Of a stretch of DNA of 64,000 nucleotides, positions 33,779-43,445 are shown one piece after another. Below the pieces are notes generated by a model. The model made no database searches, was not told where the DNA came from, and was given only the letters and a program-made list of their open reading frames with translations. Made by a program: the position numbers and the translations under genes. Source of the DNA: Scatomonas sp963928055 (GTDB taxonomy: Bacteria; Bacillota; Clostridia; Lachnospirales; Lachnospiraceae); NCBI GenBank assembly GCA_963928055.1, contig CAWVDN010000002.1:62001-126000 (forward strand). Reading direction: 5' to 3'. Each line of letters begins with the position of its first letter. Positions within the stretch are counted from its first letter, which is position 1.

Positions 33779-34867
33779 TTATATGTTAATTATGTCACTA
33801 ATATAATCCAACTTCCATGTAATTACCATTTGATAATAAAAATAAATTATATAAAACCCTATACAGCCCAACTTAACAATTTTGGAACTTCTAGGCGTAA
33901 AACATTTTTTCATAAGCCATGGGAGAAGCAAAAGAGAATATATCCCAAAATAAGCAGCTAATCTTCCCAAATAATTAGCTCCGATAAACAGTGCGGCAAA
34001 TTGAATTGCCAGATAAAAGCACTCCATATTAACACACAAATTGATCAACTGATCATTTTCATACTGAATGATTTTCTTTGCCCAGATACATATTACAAAA
34101 GGAACAACTGCAACCAAAAAACGCAAGGCGTTCATCCCTGCAGACCCAATGATTTCGCCCAGATATCCCTCATACTGCGTGTTATCAAACAAAAATTCAA
34201 AAGCTTCTATATTTAGTCCCATAATTGCCATACAGCATACTGCAATAAATATTTTCCAACTAAATGGCTTCAGGTGCGCAATAAAATATATTGGAATCAT
34301 TATAAGAGCAGTTCCATGAATCGTGGACAATAATATTACTATTATTAGATACTTCCAAATTTTCTTTTCGAGCAATAAATCAACGGATACAAACAGTAAA
34401 GAAATCACAAGATACTGTCTCATGCCATTCATAAGCCATGTAAATTCGGTGGTAGCTATATACAGAAAAAAGCTCATTCCAAAATCAACAGAATGTTTAT
34501 ATAATGTATACATGACTGCCATGCCGCTGATACAGGCAATCAAAAAAAGCCACACATGGTAATCTGTTGATACAAATTGTTTGAACAGCACCTCTAGGAT
34601 TACATATCCTTTATCTTTTTGGATGGCAGCTATATCTAATTGTTCTATATTCGTCACTGCGCTATTAAACTCGTCAATATATGCAGGTGTATCCGCCACT
34701 CCGCTTCGTAAGCCACAGAATACAATCACTATTCCAAACAAAATCAGCGCTTGATACAATCTGGCTCGTTCTTCGTAATGGTTGTTTACTTTCAAGATTC
34801 GCGGATGTATGTTACATACTACGCAGCCTATCATGGACATAACTAAAAAAAACCAATATACATTCAT
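33779..34867 (-). CDS. EpsG-type membrane protein, polysaccharide polymerase candidate (Wzy-like)
   Basis: The 362-residue protein has about ten hydrophobic segments. The N-terminal region FGIVIVFCGLRSGVADTPAYID is the hallmark of EpsG-family proteins, which replace Wzy polymerases in many Firmicutes. It would join repeat units on the outer face of the membrane. The coexistence with an ABC exporter of the Wzm/Wzt type is unusual (see findings). The RBS is GAGG with a suitable spacer. Confidence 0.82.
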   Translation of the reverse strand: MNVYWFFLVMSMIGCVVCNIHPRILKVNNHYEERARLYQALILFGIVIVFCGLRSGVADTPAYIDEFNSAVTNIEQLDIAAIQKDKGYVILEVLFKQFVSTDYHVWLFLIACISGMAVMYTLYKHSVDFGMSFFLYIATTEFTWLMNGMRQYLVISLLFVSVDLLLEKKIWKYLIIVILLSTIHGTALIMIPIYFIAHLKPFSWKIFIAVCCMAIMGLNIEAFEFLFDNTQYEGYLGEIIGSAGMNALRFLVAVVPFVICIWAKKIIQYENDQLINLCVNMECFYLAIQFAALFIGANYLGRLAAYFGIYSLLLLPWLMKKCFTPRSSKIVKLGCIGFYIIYFYYQMVITWKLDYISDIINI

Positions 34868-34881
34868 TGAGATAACCTCAG

Positions 34882-36006
34882 TTAATCTAAACCATATATT
34901 TTTTTCAATTCTTCTTTAATCACTGTTGCCGTATATTGTTCCGCCACTTTATACGCGTTTTTCCCCATTTGTGCTAACAGATCAGGATGAGTGTATAGAT
35001 TTTTGACAGCACATATATAACTATTCATATTATCATTGGAAACAAAACAGCCATTAAATCCTTCCTTAACCAACTCCCTGTGCCCGCGGTTCTCCGATAC
35101 TACTACGGCCTTTCCGCATAACATCGCTTCAATAATATTTAGCGGCAATCCTTCCCGAAAACTGCAGGACACTACCAGATCAACCGCTGGGGTCAAATAT
35201 TCCAGATCTGTTCGGTACCCAATTAATTTTACATACTGTTCCAACTGCAGATTTTTAATCTGAGCCTGTAATTTTTCTTTTAACGGTCCATTCCCCGCCA
35301 GAAGTACTTTTAAATCGGGTATATATTTCTTAAGTTCCGATGTCGCTTCAATCAGCATTTTTTGATTTTTATTCTGGTTCAGTTCGCCAGTACATAAAAT
35401 CACAAACTCATCGGGACGAAGGTTTTCTTTTTCTCTCATTACTAACTGCTCTTTCAGATTTGCAGGATGGTATCTCTTCTGAAAAACTCCTACTCCATGC
35501 ATACGTTCTACATTTGTATGAAATTTTCTTTTAGCCAATTGATAATCTTCTTCCGTAATTGTAATCAGCGTATCACAAAATCTGGCCATTATCTTCTCAA
35601 CAGGATAGAAAACCAGCCAGTTTTTCTTCGATGCTCCTTTATAGAAATGAAAGCCATGGGCTGTATAAAATACTCTTGTTCCCTGCTTTCTCGCTTTTAC
35701 CGCCGCCAGCCTTGTGATAATCCCTCCCATAGGCGTATTGCAGTGAATTACTTCGTAAGAATGTTCCTCCAGAATTTTTTTCAGTTGTAAATATGCCCTT
35801 ACATTATCCCTGCTTTTCGGAGACCGCGCGAAAGGCACATCAAACACCTGATCAGCGAAGTCCAGACTCAACCCGTTTTTTTCATCAAGGTTGTTTTTTG
35901 CCGCCACATGAACTTCGTATCCATGTTCGTGCAGCACCTCCGCCAGCGGGCGGTGAAACTGAGCAATATGGCTTTGTACAGTTGCTGTCAATAGTACTTT
36001 TTTCAA
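34882..36006 (-). CDS. Glycosyltransferase family 4 (EpsD/Cps-type), TTG start
   Basis: The best start is TTG at 36,006 with AGAGGA upstream; it gives 374 residues starting LKKVLLTATVQSHIAQFH, where the family normally begins with MKKVL. The next part includes GYEVHVAAKN, VIHCNTPMGGIITRLAA, VFYTAHGFHFYKGA, and in the second domain CTGELNQNKNQKMLI and SFREGLPLNIIEAMLCGKAVV. These are EpsD-like GT-B features. The gene is 25 bases downstream of the NhaC-type antiporter gene. It probably adds an early residue to the lipid-linked chain. Confidence 0.87.
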   Translation of the reverse strand: MKKVLLTATVQSHIAQFHRPLAEVLHEHGYEVHVAAKNNLDEKNGLSLDFADQVFDVPFARSPKSRDNVRAYLQLKKILEEHSYEVIHCNTPMGGIITRLAAVKARKQGTRVFYTAHGFHFYKGASKKNWLVFYPVEKIMARFCDTLITITEEDYQLAKRKFHTNVERMHGVGVFQKRYHPANLKEQLVMREKENLRPDEFVILCTGELNQNKNQKMLIEATSELKKYIPDLKVLLAGNGPLKEKLQAQIKNLQLEQYVKLIGYRTDLEYLTPAVDLVVSCSFREGLPLNIIEAMLCGKAVVVSENRGHRELVKEGFNGCFVSNDNMNSYICAVKNLYTHPDLLAQMGKNAYKVAEQYTATVIKEELKKIYGLD

Positions 36007-36031
36007 ATGATCATCCTCTGTTTTATAAATT

Positions 36032-37417
36032 TTACATAACAAATCCTGCGATTAAAAAGGCGGCGCAGGATATGATCAGCGCCAGAACCGCATACGGCAG
36101 CTGTGTATAGACATGATCCATATTTTCGATCCCGCATACGCTGGATGTCAGAACTGTTGCGTCAGAATAAAAGCATGCATGGCTGCAGAAGGTTCCGCCA
36201 CATACGATTGCCGCCATCACCAGCAGAAGATTTGCCCCGACTGCCGCTCCCAATGGGATAATGATAGGGGCACAGACTGCCGGAATGCCCCAATTGCTTC
36301 CCGTAATAAATCCCAGTCCTGCGACAACTATGAATGCGATCACCGGAAACAGTTCTGCGCTCATCAGCGGCTCGATTATTCCAATGACATATTCTGAAAG
36401 CATCAGATCTTCTGACGCCTGCCGCATAAATAATGCCGCGATAATAATAGCCAACGAGGGCATCAGATCCGCAAAACCTTTGATCCAAAGATCGCAGAAC
36501 TGTCCTCCGCCTATCTTTTTTCTCGGGATATATAAGATACCACAGACCAGGATAGCGGCTGCGAGCGCTACAAACATATCGTCTGCCATAAACTGAACAA
36601 TGATCATGACTGCGATAGGTATTATAAAATCCCATATATTGGCCCTGCTATCCATTTGTTCCGGCTCTTCTTCTGTCTTCTGATTAAATTTTTCACTGGC
36701 TTCGCTATATACTCTGCCCGTCAGTCTGGTTCTTTCATAGGCTTTTTTCATTGCTCCCAGTTTTGGTATGATACTAAAGATAAAAAGCGGAACAATCATG
36801 ACAGCCGCTATAGCATAAAACATATACGGGATTGTATGGATATAAGTCTGTATAGGACTTCCATAGCCGAGATTGCGGATGCTTTCCTGTTCATAGAATA
36901 CACCTGAAAAGAAAATCGCCCAGGTAGAAAATGGAAGAAGCACGCACACCGGCGCCCCGGTCGAATCGATAATATAGGCCAGCGCCTCTCTGGGAGCTTT
37001 CCTCTTATCTGAAAGCTTTTTCGTACACGCACTCACGGTAAGGATATTCATATAGTCGTCTATAAAAATAATAATCCCCAGTATCCAGGCCACAAATAAA
37101 GTTGCCTTTTCCGTTTTACATATTCTTCCCAAAAGACCGGCAAAAGCATGCGTACCCCTGGCTTTATTAATCAATGCGATCAGACTGCCGAAAAGTCCAC
37201 ATACCACGACCAGCCACATGGTATCATAATCTGTCACCACATTGAAAAAAGAGTTTGTTACAGTTGTAACAAAATTGTCTCCCTTGGAGATACAGATGAT
37301 CAGATAAGAAACAGCAACACCGATCAAAAGCGCCTCCGTTGTACGTTTGGTTTTAACCGCTGTTACTATTACAAGAATCGCCGGTAACAGCGTCAGCAGC
37401 CCATATCCGTAGTCCAT
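36032..37417 (-). CDS. NhaC-family Na+/H+ antiporter-like membrane protein
   Basis: The ATG at 37,417 with GAGGGG gives 461 residues and about 11-12 membrane segments. LIGVAVSYLIICISKGDNFV, FIDDYMNILTVSACTKKLSD and GITGSN-type segments (GLGFITGSNWGIPAVCAPII) match NhaC/YuiF-type proteins of PF03553. Such transporters exchange ions or carry malate-lactate-like acids (MleN type). Its place within a capsule operon is unusual and could link to the organic-acid module (aldolase, 2-hydroxyacid dehydrogenase) directly upstream. Substrate is not decided by the sequence. Confidence 0.82.
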   Translation of the reverse strand: MDYGYGLLTLLPAILVIVTAVKTKRTTEALLIGVAVSYLIICISKGDNFVTTVTNSFFNVVTDYDTMWLVVVCGLFGSLIALINKARGTHAFAGLLGRICKTEKATLFVAWILGIIIFIDDYMNILTVSACTKKLSDKRKAPREALAYIIDSTGAPVCVLLPFSTWAIFFSGVFYEQESIRNLGYGSPIQTYIHTIPYMFYAIAAVMIVPLFIFSIIPKLGAMKKAYERTRLTGRVYSEASEKFNQKTEEEPEQMDSRANIWDFIIPIAVMIIVQFMADDMFVALAAAILVCGILYIPRKKIGGGQFCDLWIKGFADLMPSLAIIIAALFMRQASEDLMLSEYVIGIIEPLMSAELFPVIAFIVVAGLGFITGSNWGIPAVCAPIIIPLGAAVGANLLLVMAAIVCGGTFCSHACFYSDATVLTSSVCGIENMDHVYTQLPYAVLALIISCAAFLIAGFVM

Positions 37418-37435
37418 AACGGTTCCCCTCAAATA

Positions 37436-39055
37436 CTAAAATTTTATTTTTGAAAAAATCTCTAAATACATTCTGACAACAAGCGCCCGAAAACTGGTAT
37501 GGGAAACATCCTTGATCACAATTCCTGTTTCCGCGATTCTTGGCTCCATATAGGTGATCAGATCATTGGGAATAGCATCTGCTTTTCTTTTTTCCAAAGG
37601 AACTGTCAGCATTTTTTCCAGATATTTCCGATTATTAAATGGAATTGTTATCTCATAGGAAACGCGATGCTCAGTCGTCAGAAAAACTCCTTCCCCACCG
37701 CTCCAGGCAAATTCCCAAAAATAAAGTTCCAGCCAGGACAACTGATCAAAAGTCTTTTTGCTGTAATAACGTTTTAGATAATCCGCGAAAATTTTATCTG
37801 TCTCTTTTATCAGCCATGGCGATACATACACTTTGTGCATAGCCCTCCAATAACTGGGATATGGATATTTCGGAAACTTTTTTTTATTGTATTTATTATA
37901 ATACCATCCTCTCCCCATCTCGTTTACCCAGGATTTGACTTCTATGTCACAGGGCGGATTCTGACAGAAATAAAGTCTTTTTTTCAGGTCGTTAGCATTG
38001 TTTTCCCCAATGCATCCTGCATTACACTCCATAATCTTTTTAAACGCATCTAGATACTCATATCCCTCCCATTCTTCTGGGATCCGATAAGTCTCATGCT
38101 TCAATCCCAAATGGGAACAGATTTTTTCTGCCGCTTCCGCGTCAACAGACTCATCAAAATTAGAGATATAGCTAAAATATGAAAATCTGTCGTAAATCCC
38201 ATTGGTACAAGCCAGAGCAGTCATACTATCTCTTCCCCCGGTTACGGAAATAGATGTCTTTTTATCCGGCCATTTATCCGCAATACACTTCATGGTATTG
38301 CTCATGATCTTTCCCAGTTCACTTATGGTTGTTCGGTATTCTTCCTCTGTTCTTGTTTCTTCTACAGAGCAAAACGGATAATAACGTTTAACTTTTATTG
38401 TTCCTGAACTCTCCGTATATACACCCGCGCAGTTTGGCTGCATCCTTCTAAGTTCAGGAAACGGAGAGAGATCACCCGGAAGCCATGTACCCCAATAATG
38501 CCAAAATCTGCTGCTGATCAGCCGCAGCACGTATCTGCTCTGGTGCAGGTCTTTCAGATCTGCCACCAATTTACTATGAGAAGTCAGAAACAGTTTTCCC
38601 TCCACAGTCCCATGGTAGACTAACTGCATTCCGGCGCAGTCTGTAGAATAAACGACTCCATTCCTTGTGAGATATCCAACACAGAACACTCCTGTCAATT
38701 CACTTTCTGCCGCCCAGAAAGACTGCAGATCTTTTTTTAAGGCTTCTGATAAATCCTTTAATATATCGGTTTCATCCGTTTTCATTCGGAAGGGGTTGTA
38801 GGCGTGGCCGAACAGAAAGAATATATGCTCCTGATCTGAGAATGTATGGATTTGAGTATCCTTGTGAGTATATGCATAATAAACCGCATTCCCTATATGT
38901 AAAATCTGCACACTCCAGTTTTGATAAAAAGGAAATTCTCCGATGTTGTATAATTTTTCATTCGTTAACAAAAAACCTCGACAGTACAATTTTTCTTTTA
39001 ACTGGGGATACTCTTCTAATAGTTCCTTCATTTCCTGAGGTGTATGATATGACAT
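37436..39055 (-). CDS. Asparagine synthetase-like amide-forming protein lacking the glutaminase Cys
   Basis: The 539-residue protein has an AsnB-like synthetase domain with a PP-loop ITVTGGRDS-type motif (residues 270-277; TGGRDS in place of SGGLDS). The N-terminal half resembles the class II glutaminase fold in the region TGVFCVGYLT through LFLTSHSKLVADL, but the Cys2 nucleophile is absent (start MSYHTP). The enzyme is thus likely to use a free amine or ammonia. Related proteins occur in polysaccharide and natural-product clusters, where they form amides on carboxylates. It lies between the antiporter and the dehydrogenase, 12 bases after the latter. Confidence 0.78.
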   Translation of the reverse strand: MSYHTPQEMKELLEEYPQLKEKLYCRGFLLTNEKLYNIGEFPFYQNWSVQILHIGNAVYYAYTHKDTQIHTFSDQEHIFFLFGHAYNPFRMKTDETDILKDLSEALKKDLQSFWAAESELTGVFCVGYLTRNGVVYSTDCAGMQLVYHGTVEGKLFLTSHSKLVADLKDLHQSRYVLRLISSRFWHYWGTWLPGDLSPFPELRRMQPNCAGVYTESSGTIKVKRYYPFCSVEETRTEEEYRTTISELGKIMSNTMKCIADKWPDKKTSISVTGGRDSMTALACTNGIYDRFSYFSYISNFDESVDAEAAEKICSHLGLKHETYRIPEEWEGYEYLDAFKKIMECNAGCIGENNANDLKKRLYFCQNPPCDIEVKSWVNEMGRGWYYNKYNKKKFPKYPYPSYWRAMHKVYVSPWLIKETDKIFADYLKRYYSKKTFDQLSWLELYFWEFAWSGGEGVFLTTEHRVSYEITIPFNNRKYLEKMLTVPLEKRKADAIPNDLITYMEPRIAETGIVIKDVSHTSFRALVVRMYLEIFSKIKF

Positions 39056-39067
39056 AATCGTTACTCC

Positions 39068-40006
39068 TTACTTTTCCGTGCGCATCCTGTCAAAATCTGC
39101 CGCTGCATACTTTAAATTTCTGTAGATCACCGAAAACATCCGTTCCCGTACCTTATCCCCCACAAATGCATTATGCGGGCTTACGAGCACCCCCGGCATC
39201 TCCCACAATGGGCTCTCCTCCCTGAGGGGTTCTTCTTCAAAGACATCCAGCGCCGCTCCCCGGAGTCTTCCTTTTTTCAGTTCGCGGATCAGCGCTTCTT
39301 CCTCCACGATCCCTCCCCGGGAAAGATTTACAAGAACGCTGCCTTCTTTCATAAGACCCAGCCGTTCTTCGTTCATCAGTCCTTTTGTCTCCTCCGTCAG
39401 AGCAATGCTCAGGATCACGATATCCGTTTCCGGCAGCACCTGGTTCAGTTGACCGAATGGGACCCATCTTTTGATCGTTTCGTTTTCCACCCGGCTGCGG
39501 TTTACCGCTGTGATCTCCGTATCAAATGCCGCCAGTCTTCTGGCCGTTTCCTGCCCCACGCTTCCGCAGCCCACGATGCATACCTTTCTTCCGCTCAGTT
39601 CCAGCAGGCCGCGGTTTTTCTCCCATTTCTTTTCCTGCTGTTTTTTAAAGAATCCAAAGGCGTCCCTGTATATCTCCAGAATGCTCATGACCACCCATTC
39701 CGCCATGGGGACGCTGTAAACTCCTGCGGCGCTCCGGTACAGGATCTGATGTTTTTCCATGTATTCCACGGGCAGGCGCTCCAGCCCGGCGCTGGTGGCC
39801 TGGACAAATTTCAAACGTTTAAAATCCACGATATCGTTATATAAAAACAGGCTGTTGCAGACCACCGCCTCAAAATGATCGGTCGGGATCCCCAGAGGCT
39901 CCCTTTCTTCTTTTATCAGGGTGACTCTCCAGCCCAGTTCTTCGATCGCCCGGATCTGTTCCGGGGTATATGCGTATGCGCCTGTAAGCAATACACTTTT
40001 CGACAT
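39068..40006 (-). CDS. D-2-hydroxyacid dehydrogenase family protein
   Basis: The 312-residue protein has the NAD-binding motif VCIVGCGSVGQETARRL near residues 143-159 and the typical catalytic elements: NLSRGGIVEEEAL (Arg), FEEEPL (Glu) and SPHNAFVG (His). It likely reduces a 2-keto acid to a D-2-hydroxy acid or the reverse. It overlaps the aldolase gene by one base, so both probably work on the same metabolite. A role in making an organic-acid substituent for the polysaccharide is an inference. Confidence 0.85.
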   Translation of the reverse strand: MSKSVLLTGAYAYTPEQIRAIEELGWRVTLIKEEREPLGIPTDHFEAVVCNSLFLYNDIVDFKRLKFVQATSAGLERLPVEYMEKHQILYRSAAGVYSVPMAEWVVMSILEIYRDAFGFFKKQQEKKWEKNRGLLELSGRKVCIVGCGSVGQETARRLAAFDTEITAVNRSRVENETIKRWVPFGQLNQVLPETDIVILSIALTEETKGLMNEERLGLMKEGSVLVNLSRGGIVEEEALIRELKKGRLRGAALDVFEEEPLREESPLWEMPGVLVSPHNAFVGDKVRERMFSVIYRNLKYAAADFDRMRTEK

Positions 40007-40824
40007 TACCTGACTCCTGTGATCCTGTTGACGATTTTCCGGATCTCCTGCCGGTTCTCCTCAAAATAGTTCCAGTAACCCTGTGCTTCCTGCTCAAACC
40101 TTCTTATATCCGCCACTCCCTTTTCAAAGATCCTGCGGATCTCGTTTCTGTCCGTAATCTTTCCGGTATCACAGAAGCTCCGGGATACGATCACCATGGA
40201 AGAACCCAGCCTGCAGTGTTCCCGGAGGATGCGTTCTGCCGGAAGATCCCCGTGTCCCGGGGCAGCGATCCCTCCAAAGCCGTACCGGATCCCGCCTTTT
40301 TTTCTGATCCTGGCGCATATTTCCTCTACTGTCCCGTCAGCCAGAAGCTCAAACAGAAACTTTCTGTGGTATCCCAGATGAAGATCATTCAGCCCTATGT
40401 GGATCTCGTCGATTCCCTCCAGGTCCAGGATATCATCCAGAAGTTCCACTGCTTCCGGCGTCTCCAGCAGCAGATTCGTTTTTGCCCGGCCACCCACGCA
40501 GTTCAAAAAGGTCTGAACTTCTCCCAGTGTTTTAAAATAGGGAAGCATGACAATGTCTGCCCCCTGCCGGATCACTTCGTCAATTTCCTGTTCCGAATCC
40601 GGATATATTTTGTTCACCCGCACCAGCAATTCCGCCTGCCTCAGCACAGATTTCACTTTCCCGATATCTTCTGTCCGGTGAAAAGATTTTACCGTATCCA
40701 TGTGATGCTGGCGTTCTTCCTTGCCGATGGTCTCCAGATCAATAAAGATCCGGTCGATCCCCGCCTGTTCGATGATGCCGGCGATATCCGGTTCATTGGT
40801 GATATACATCAACGTTAAAGACAT
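40006..40824 (-). CDS. HpcH/HpaI-type aldolase/citrate-lyase-beta-like protein
   Basis: The ATG at 40,824 is favoured by the GGGGAAGAG ribosome binding site; a GTG nine bases upstream is also possible. The 272-residue protein has TIM-barrel aldolase features: FIDLETIGK at the N-terminus, RVNKIYP, ADIVMLPYFKTLGEV, NLLLETPEAVELL with the metal-binding Glu, and IGLNDLHLGYH in place of the usual GPNDLS. The family cleaves or forms 2-keto-3-hydroxy acids or acts on CoA esters. The altered motif suggests its own substrate. It forms a pair with the dehydrogenase downstream. Confidence 0.78.
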   Translation of the reverse strand: MSLTLMYITNEPDIAGIIEQAGIDRIFIDLETIGKEERQHHMDTVKSFHRTEDIGKVKSVLRQAELLVRVNKIYPDSEQEIDEVIRQGADIVMLPYFKTLGEVQTFLNCVGGRAKTNLLLETPEAVELLDDILDLEGIDEIHIGLNDLHLGYHRKFLFELLADGTVEEICARIRKKGGIRYGFGGIAAPGHGDLPAERILREHCRLGSSMVIVSRSFCDTGKITDRNEIRRIFEKGVADIRRFEQEAQGYWNYFEENRQEIRKIVNRITGVR

Positions 40825-40829
40825 TCTGA

Positions 40830-41468
40830 TCACTCTTCCCCGCTGTTTTTTACCGTTGCCCCGGTATTTGCGTTTCCCTCGTTTCTGAGCACTTTCAGGA
40901 TCGTCATAAAAAAGATTTTCAGATCCAGCAGAAAAGACATATTTCTCACATACCAGACGTTTAATCGGATGCGTTCATGCCATTCCACGCCTTTCCTTCC
41001 ATGGATCTGGGCCCAGCCGGTTATTCCCGGACGGACATCGAACATATGAAACTGCTCTTCCGTGTATTCTTCCACCGGCCAAGGATGATAGGTCAGCGGC
41101 GGTCGGGGGCCGATAAGGCTCATATCTCCCCGGATCAGATTGATCAGCTGAGGCAGTTCGTCAATGCTGGTAGCCCGCAGAAATTTTCCGGTTCTGGTAA
41201 TCCGGGTATCTTCTTTTCCGGAATACACGCCGGATCCGGTATGTTCCGCGTTTTCACGCATGGTCCGGAATTTCAGGATCCTGAAAACTTTCCCGTTTCG
41301 GCCCAGTCTTTCCTGTACAAAAAGGACTTTTCCGGGAGAATCCATCTTGATCAGGATGGCGGTGATCAGGAAGACAGGACTCAGGATCACAACTCCCACA
41401 AGGCCGATGAGAAAATCTCCGGCCCGCTTTATGTATGGATAGATTCTGATGTTTTTTTCTTTCCGCAT
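40830..41468 (-). CDS. Initiating undecaprenyl-phosphate sugar phosphotransferase (PglC/WcaJ small type)
   Basis: The ATG at 41,468 with GAGGAG gives 212 residues. The N-terminal membrane segment (about 16-38) is followed by the PF02397 domain: FVQERLGRNGKVFRILKFRTM, TSIDELPQLINLIRGDMSLIGPRP and RPGITGWAQIHGR. This type transfers a sugar phosphate to the lipid carrier and starts the chain. With the CapD/PglF-type dehydratase just upstream, a UDP-diNAcBac/4-keto-sugar-like donor is plausible. Small size indicates the PglC form without the extra membrane helices of WcaJ. Confidence 0.9.
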   Translation of the reverse strand: MRKEKNIRIYPYIKRAGDFLIGLVGVVILSPVFLITAILIKMDSPGKVLFVQERLGRNGKVFRILKFRTMRENAEHTGSGVYSGKEDTRITRTGKFLRATSIDELPQLINLIRGDMSLIGPRPPLTYHPWPVEEYTEEQFHMFDVRPGITGWAQIHGRKGVEWHERIRLNVWYVRNMSFLLDLKIFFMTILKVLRNEGNANTGATVKNSGEE

Positions 41469-41509
41469 CGCTGTTTTTCTCCTCAACCGACTCGTTTACT
41501 CTAACGCAA

Positions 41510-41531
41510 ACAGGCGCAGCCTTGGCTGCAC
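41510..41531. other. GC-rich hairpin between the dehydratase and initiating transferase genes
   Basis: The sequence forms a nearly perfect stem (AGGTGCAGCC with GGCTGCGCCT on the minus strand) with a two-base loop just after the dehydratase stop. No T-run follows, so it is not a clear terminator. It could stabilise RNA ends or reduce read-through between these operon genes. Confidence 0.5.
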
Positions 41532-43407
41532 CTAATCGTGCTTTTCCTCATGATACTCCGGCACCATCTCCCGGATCTTCTCCCGGATATTGTCGGTCTC
41601 CTCAAAGGCGCTGTCAATGAGCCCCCGGATCTTCAGGGCCACGGCCACGGGATCGATTGCTCCCATCCGGGCCACAAAGATCCGCTTGTTCTCCGTGTCG
41701 ATCAGGTTCTCCTCATCGATGAGCAGCTCCTCGTACAGTTTTTCCCCGGGGCGCAGCCCGGTGAACTGGATCTGGATATCCTTGTCCGGCACATGGCCTG
41801 ACAGGCGGATCATCTTTTTGGCCAGATCCAGGATCTTTACCGGCTCTCCCATGTCCAGGATAAAGATCTCCCCGCCTTTGGCGTAGGCTCCGCACTGGAG
41901 CACCAGGTTCACGGCCTCCGGAATGGTCATAAAGTAGCGGATGATGTCCGGATGGGTCACGGTCACCGGACCTCCGTTTCGGATCTGCTCCCGGAACAGG
42001 GGGATGACGCTGCCGTTGCTGCCCAGGACATTGCCGAAGCGGACGGCGGTGTATTCCGTGGGGGACAGCTGGGCAAAGGCCTGCATGATGATCTCGCAGA
42101 CCCGCTTGGAAGCCCCCATGACATTGGTGGGCCGCACGGCCTTGTCCGTGGAGATCAGCACCATCTTCCGGGCGTGAAATTTATTGGCCGCCGTAGCCAC
42201 GTTGTAGGTGCCCAGGACATTGTTCTTGATGGCCTCGTTGGGGCTTTCCTCCATCAGGGGCACGTGTTTGTGGGCCGCCGCGTGGTAGACGATATCCGGC
42301 CGGTATTCGCGGAAGATCTCCTCCACCCGCTTTTTGTCCCGGACGGAGCCGATGAGGGTCACCAGGTCCAGGTCCGGATACTTTTTCCGCAGCTCCAGCT
42401 GGATGCTGTAAGCGTTGTTTTCATAAATGTCCAGGAGGATCAGCTGTCTGGGATTGTGCAGGGCCGCCTGCCGGCAGATCTCGCTGCCGATGGAGCCGCC
42501 CCCTCCCGTGACCAGGATCACCTTGTTTTCTATGTATTCCCCGATCTCGTCCATTTTCAGCTGCACAGGTTCCCGGCCCAGCAGGTCCTCGATCTGGACC
42601 TCCCGCAGCATGGAGACGTCCACCTCCTGGTTCACCATCTGGTAGATGCCCGGCAGCATCAGGATCTTGCAGGCTGTCTGCTGGCAGATCTCCAGCAGTT
42701 CCTTCCGTTTTTCCGGGGGACAGGGTGGGGATGGCGATGACGATCTCCTCGATGCCGTACTTTTTCACCATGGCCGGGATGTCTTCCTTGCCGCCCACCA
42801 CCGGCACTCCCTGAAGCCAGGTGCCGGTCTTCTTGGGATCGTCGTCGATGATGCAGGGGACCTTCCGGTTCAGGTGCCGGCTGTTCTTCATCTCCCGGAG
42901 CATCATAAAGCCCCCGGCGCCGGCCCCCACGATCATGGTCACTATCGGCTCCCCCTGGGAAACGATTTTTTTCCGATGGCGGATCCGCAGGAAGCGGTAG
43001 GAAAACCGGGGCACGATCATCAGCACCGTCAGCAGAAGGACGTAGATGATGATATAGCTCCTGGGCACCCGCAGGTGCAGGAGCCGCATGCCCGCCACCT
43101 GCAGGCCGGAGGATACGATCACGGAAAATACCAGGTTCTTAAGTTCCACGATGCTGGCGAAGCGCCAGAGACTGGTGTACATGCGGAACAGGGCGTTCAC
43201 CGCCAGGGTGCAGGGCACATTGAACCACATGTACTCCCTGACGGAATTCCAGAACGTGGCTTCGATATTCTGAAAACGAAAGTCAAAACGCACCCACAGA
43301 GCCCCCGTCATGCTCACGATCACCATGACCGCGTCCAGCAGAAGGAGCAGCAGCCCACGGATCATGGCTTCCCTGTTCTGCGTCAGTTTTTCGAAATGTA
43401 TCTTCAT
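41532..43407 (-). pseudogene. CapD/PglF-type UDP-sugar 4,6-dehydratase, frameshifted
   Basis: The protein starts at ATG 43,407 with four membrane segments in the first 130 residues, then a domain with MIVGAGAGGFMMLRE (cofactor-binding fold) and VVGGKEDIPAMVKKYG. After IAIPTLSP the frame is lost, and the next frame resumes with KELLEICQQ-type sequence and the large catalytic domain: VILVTGGGGSIGSEICRQ, STDKAVRPTNVMGASKR and VRFGNVLGSNGSV. The break is one extra base in the G run at 42,715-42,719. Restored length is about 624 residues, usual for the family. The enzyme would convert UDP-GlcNAc to a 4-keto-6-deoxy sugar and head the operon behind the promoter at 43,446-43,474. Confidence 0.88.
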
Positions 43408-43445
43408 TTTACAGACTTCTTTCCCGTTCGATTTCTAACGGAAAT

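Noticed and set aside
37436..39055. Ordinary asparagine synthetase AsnB
   Set aside because: The catalytic Cys2 of the glutaminase is absent, the PP-loop is TGGRDS, and the location is a polysaccharide operon.
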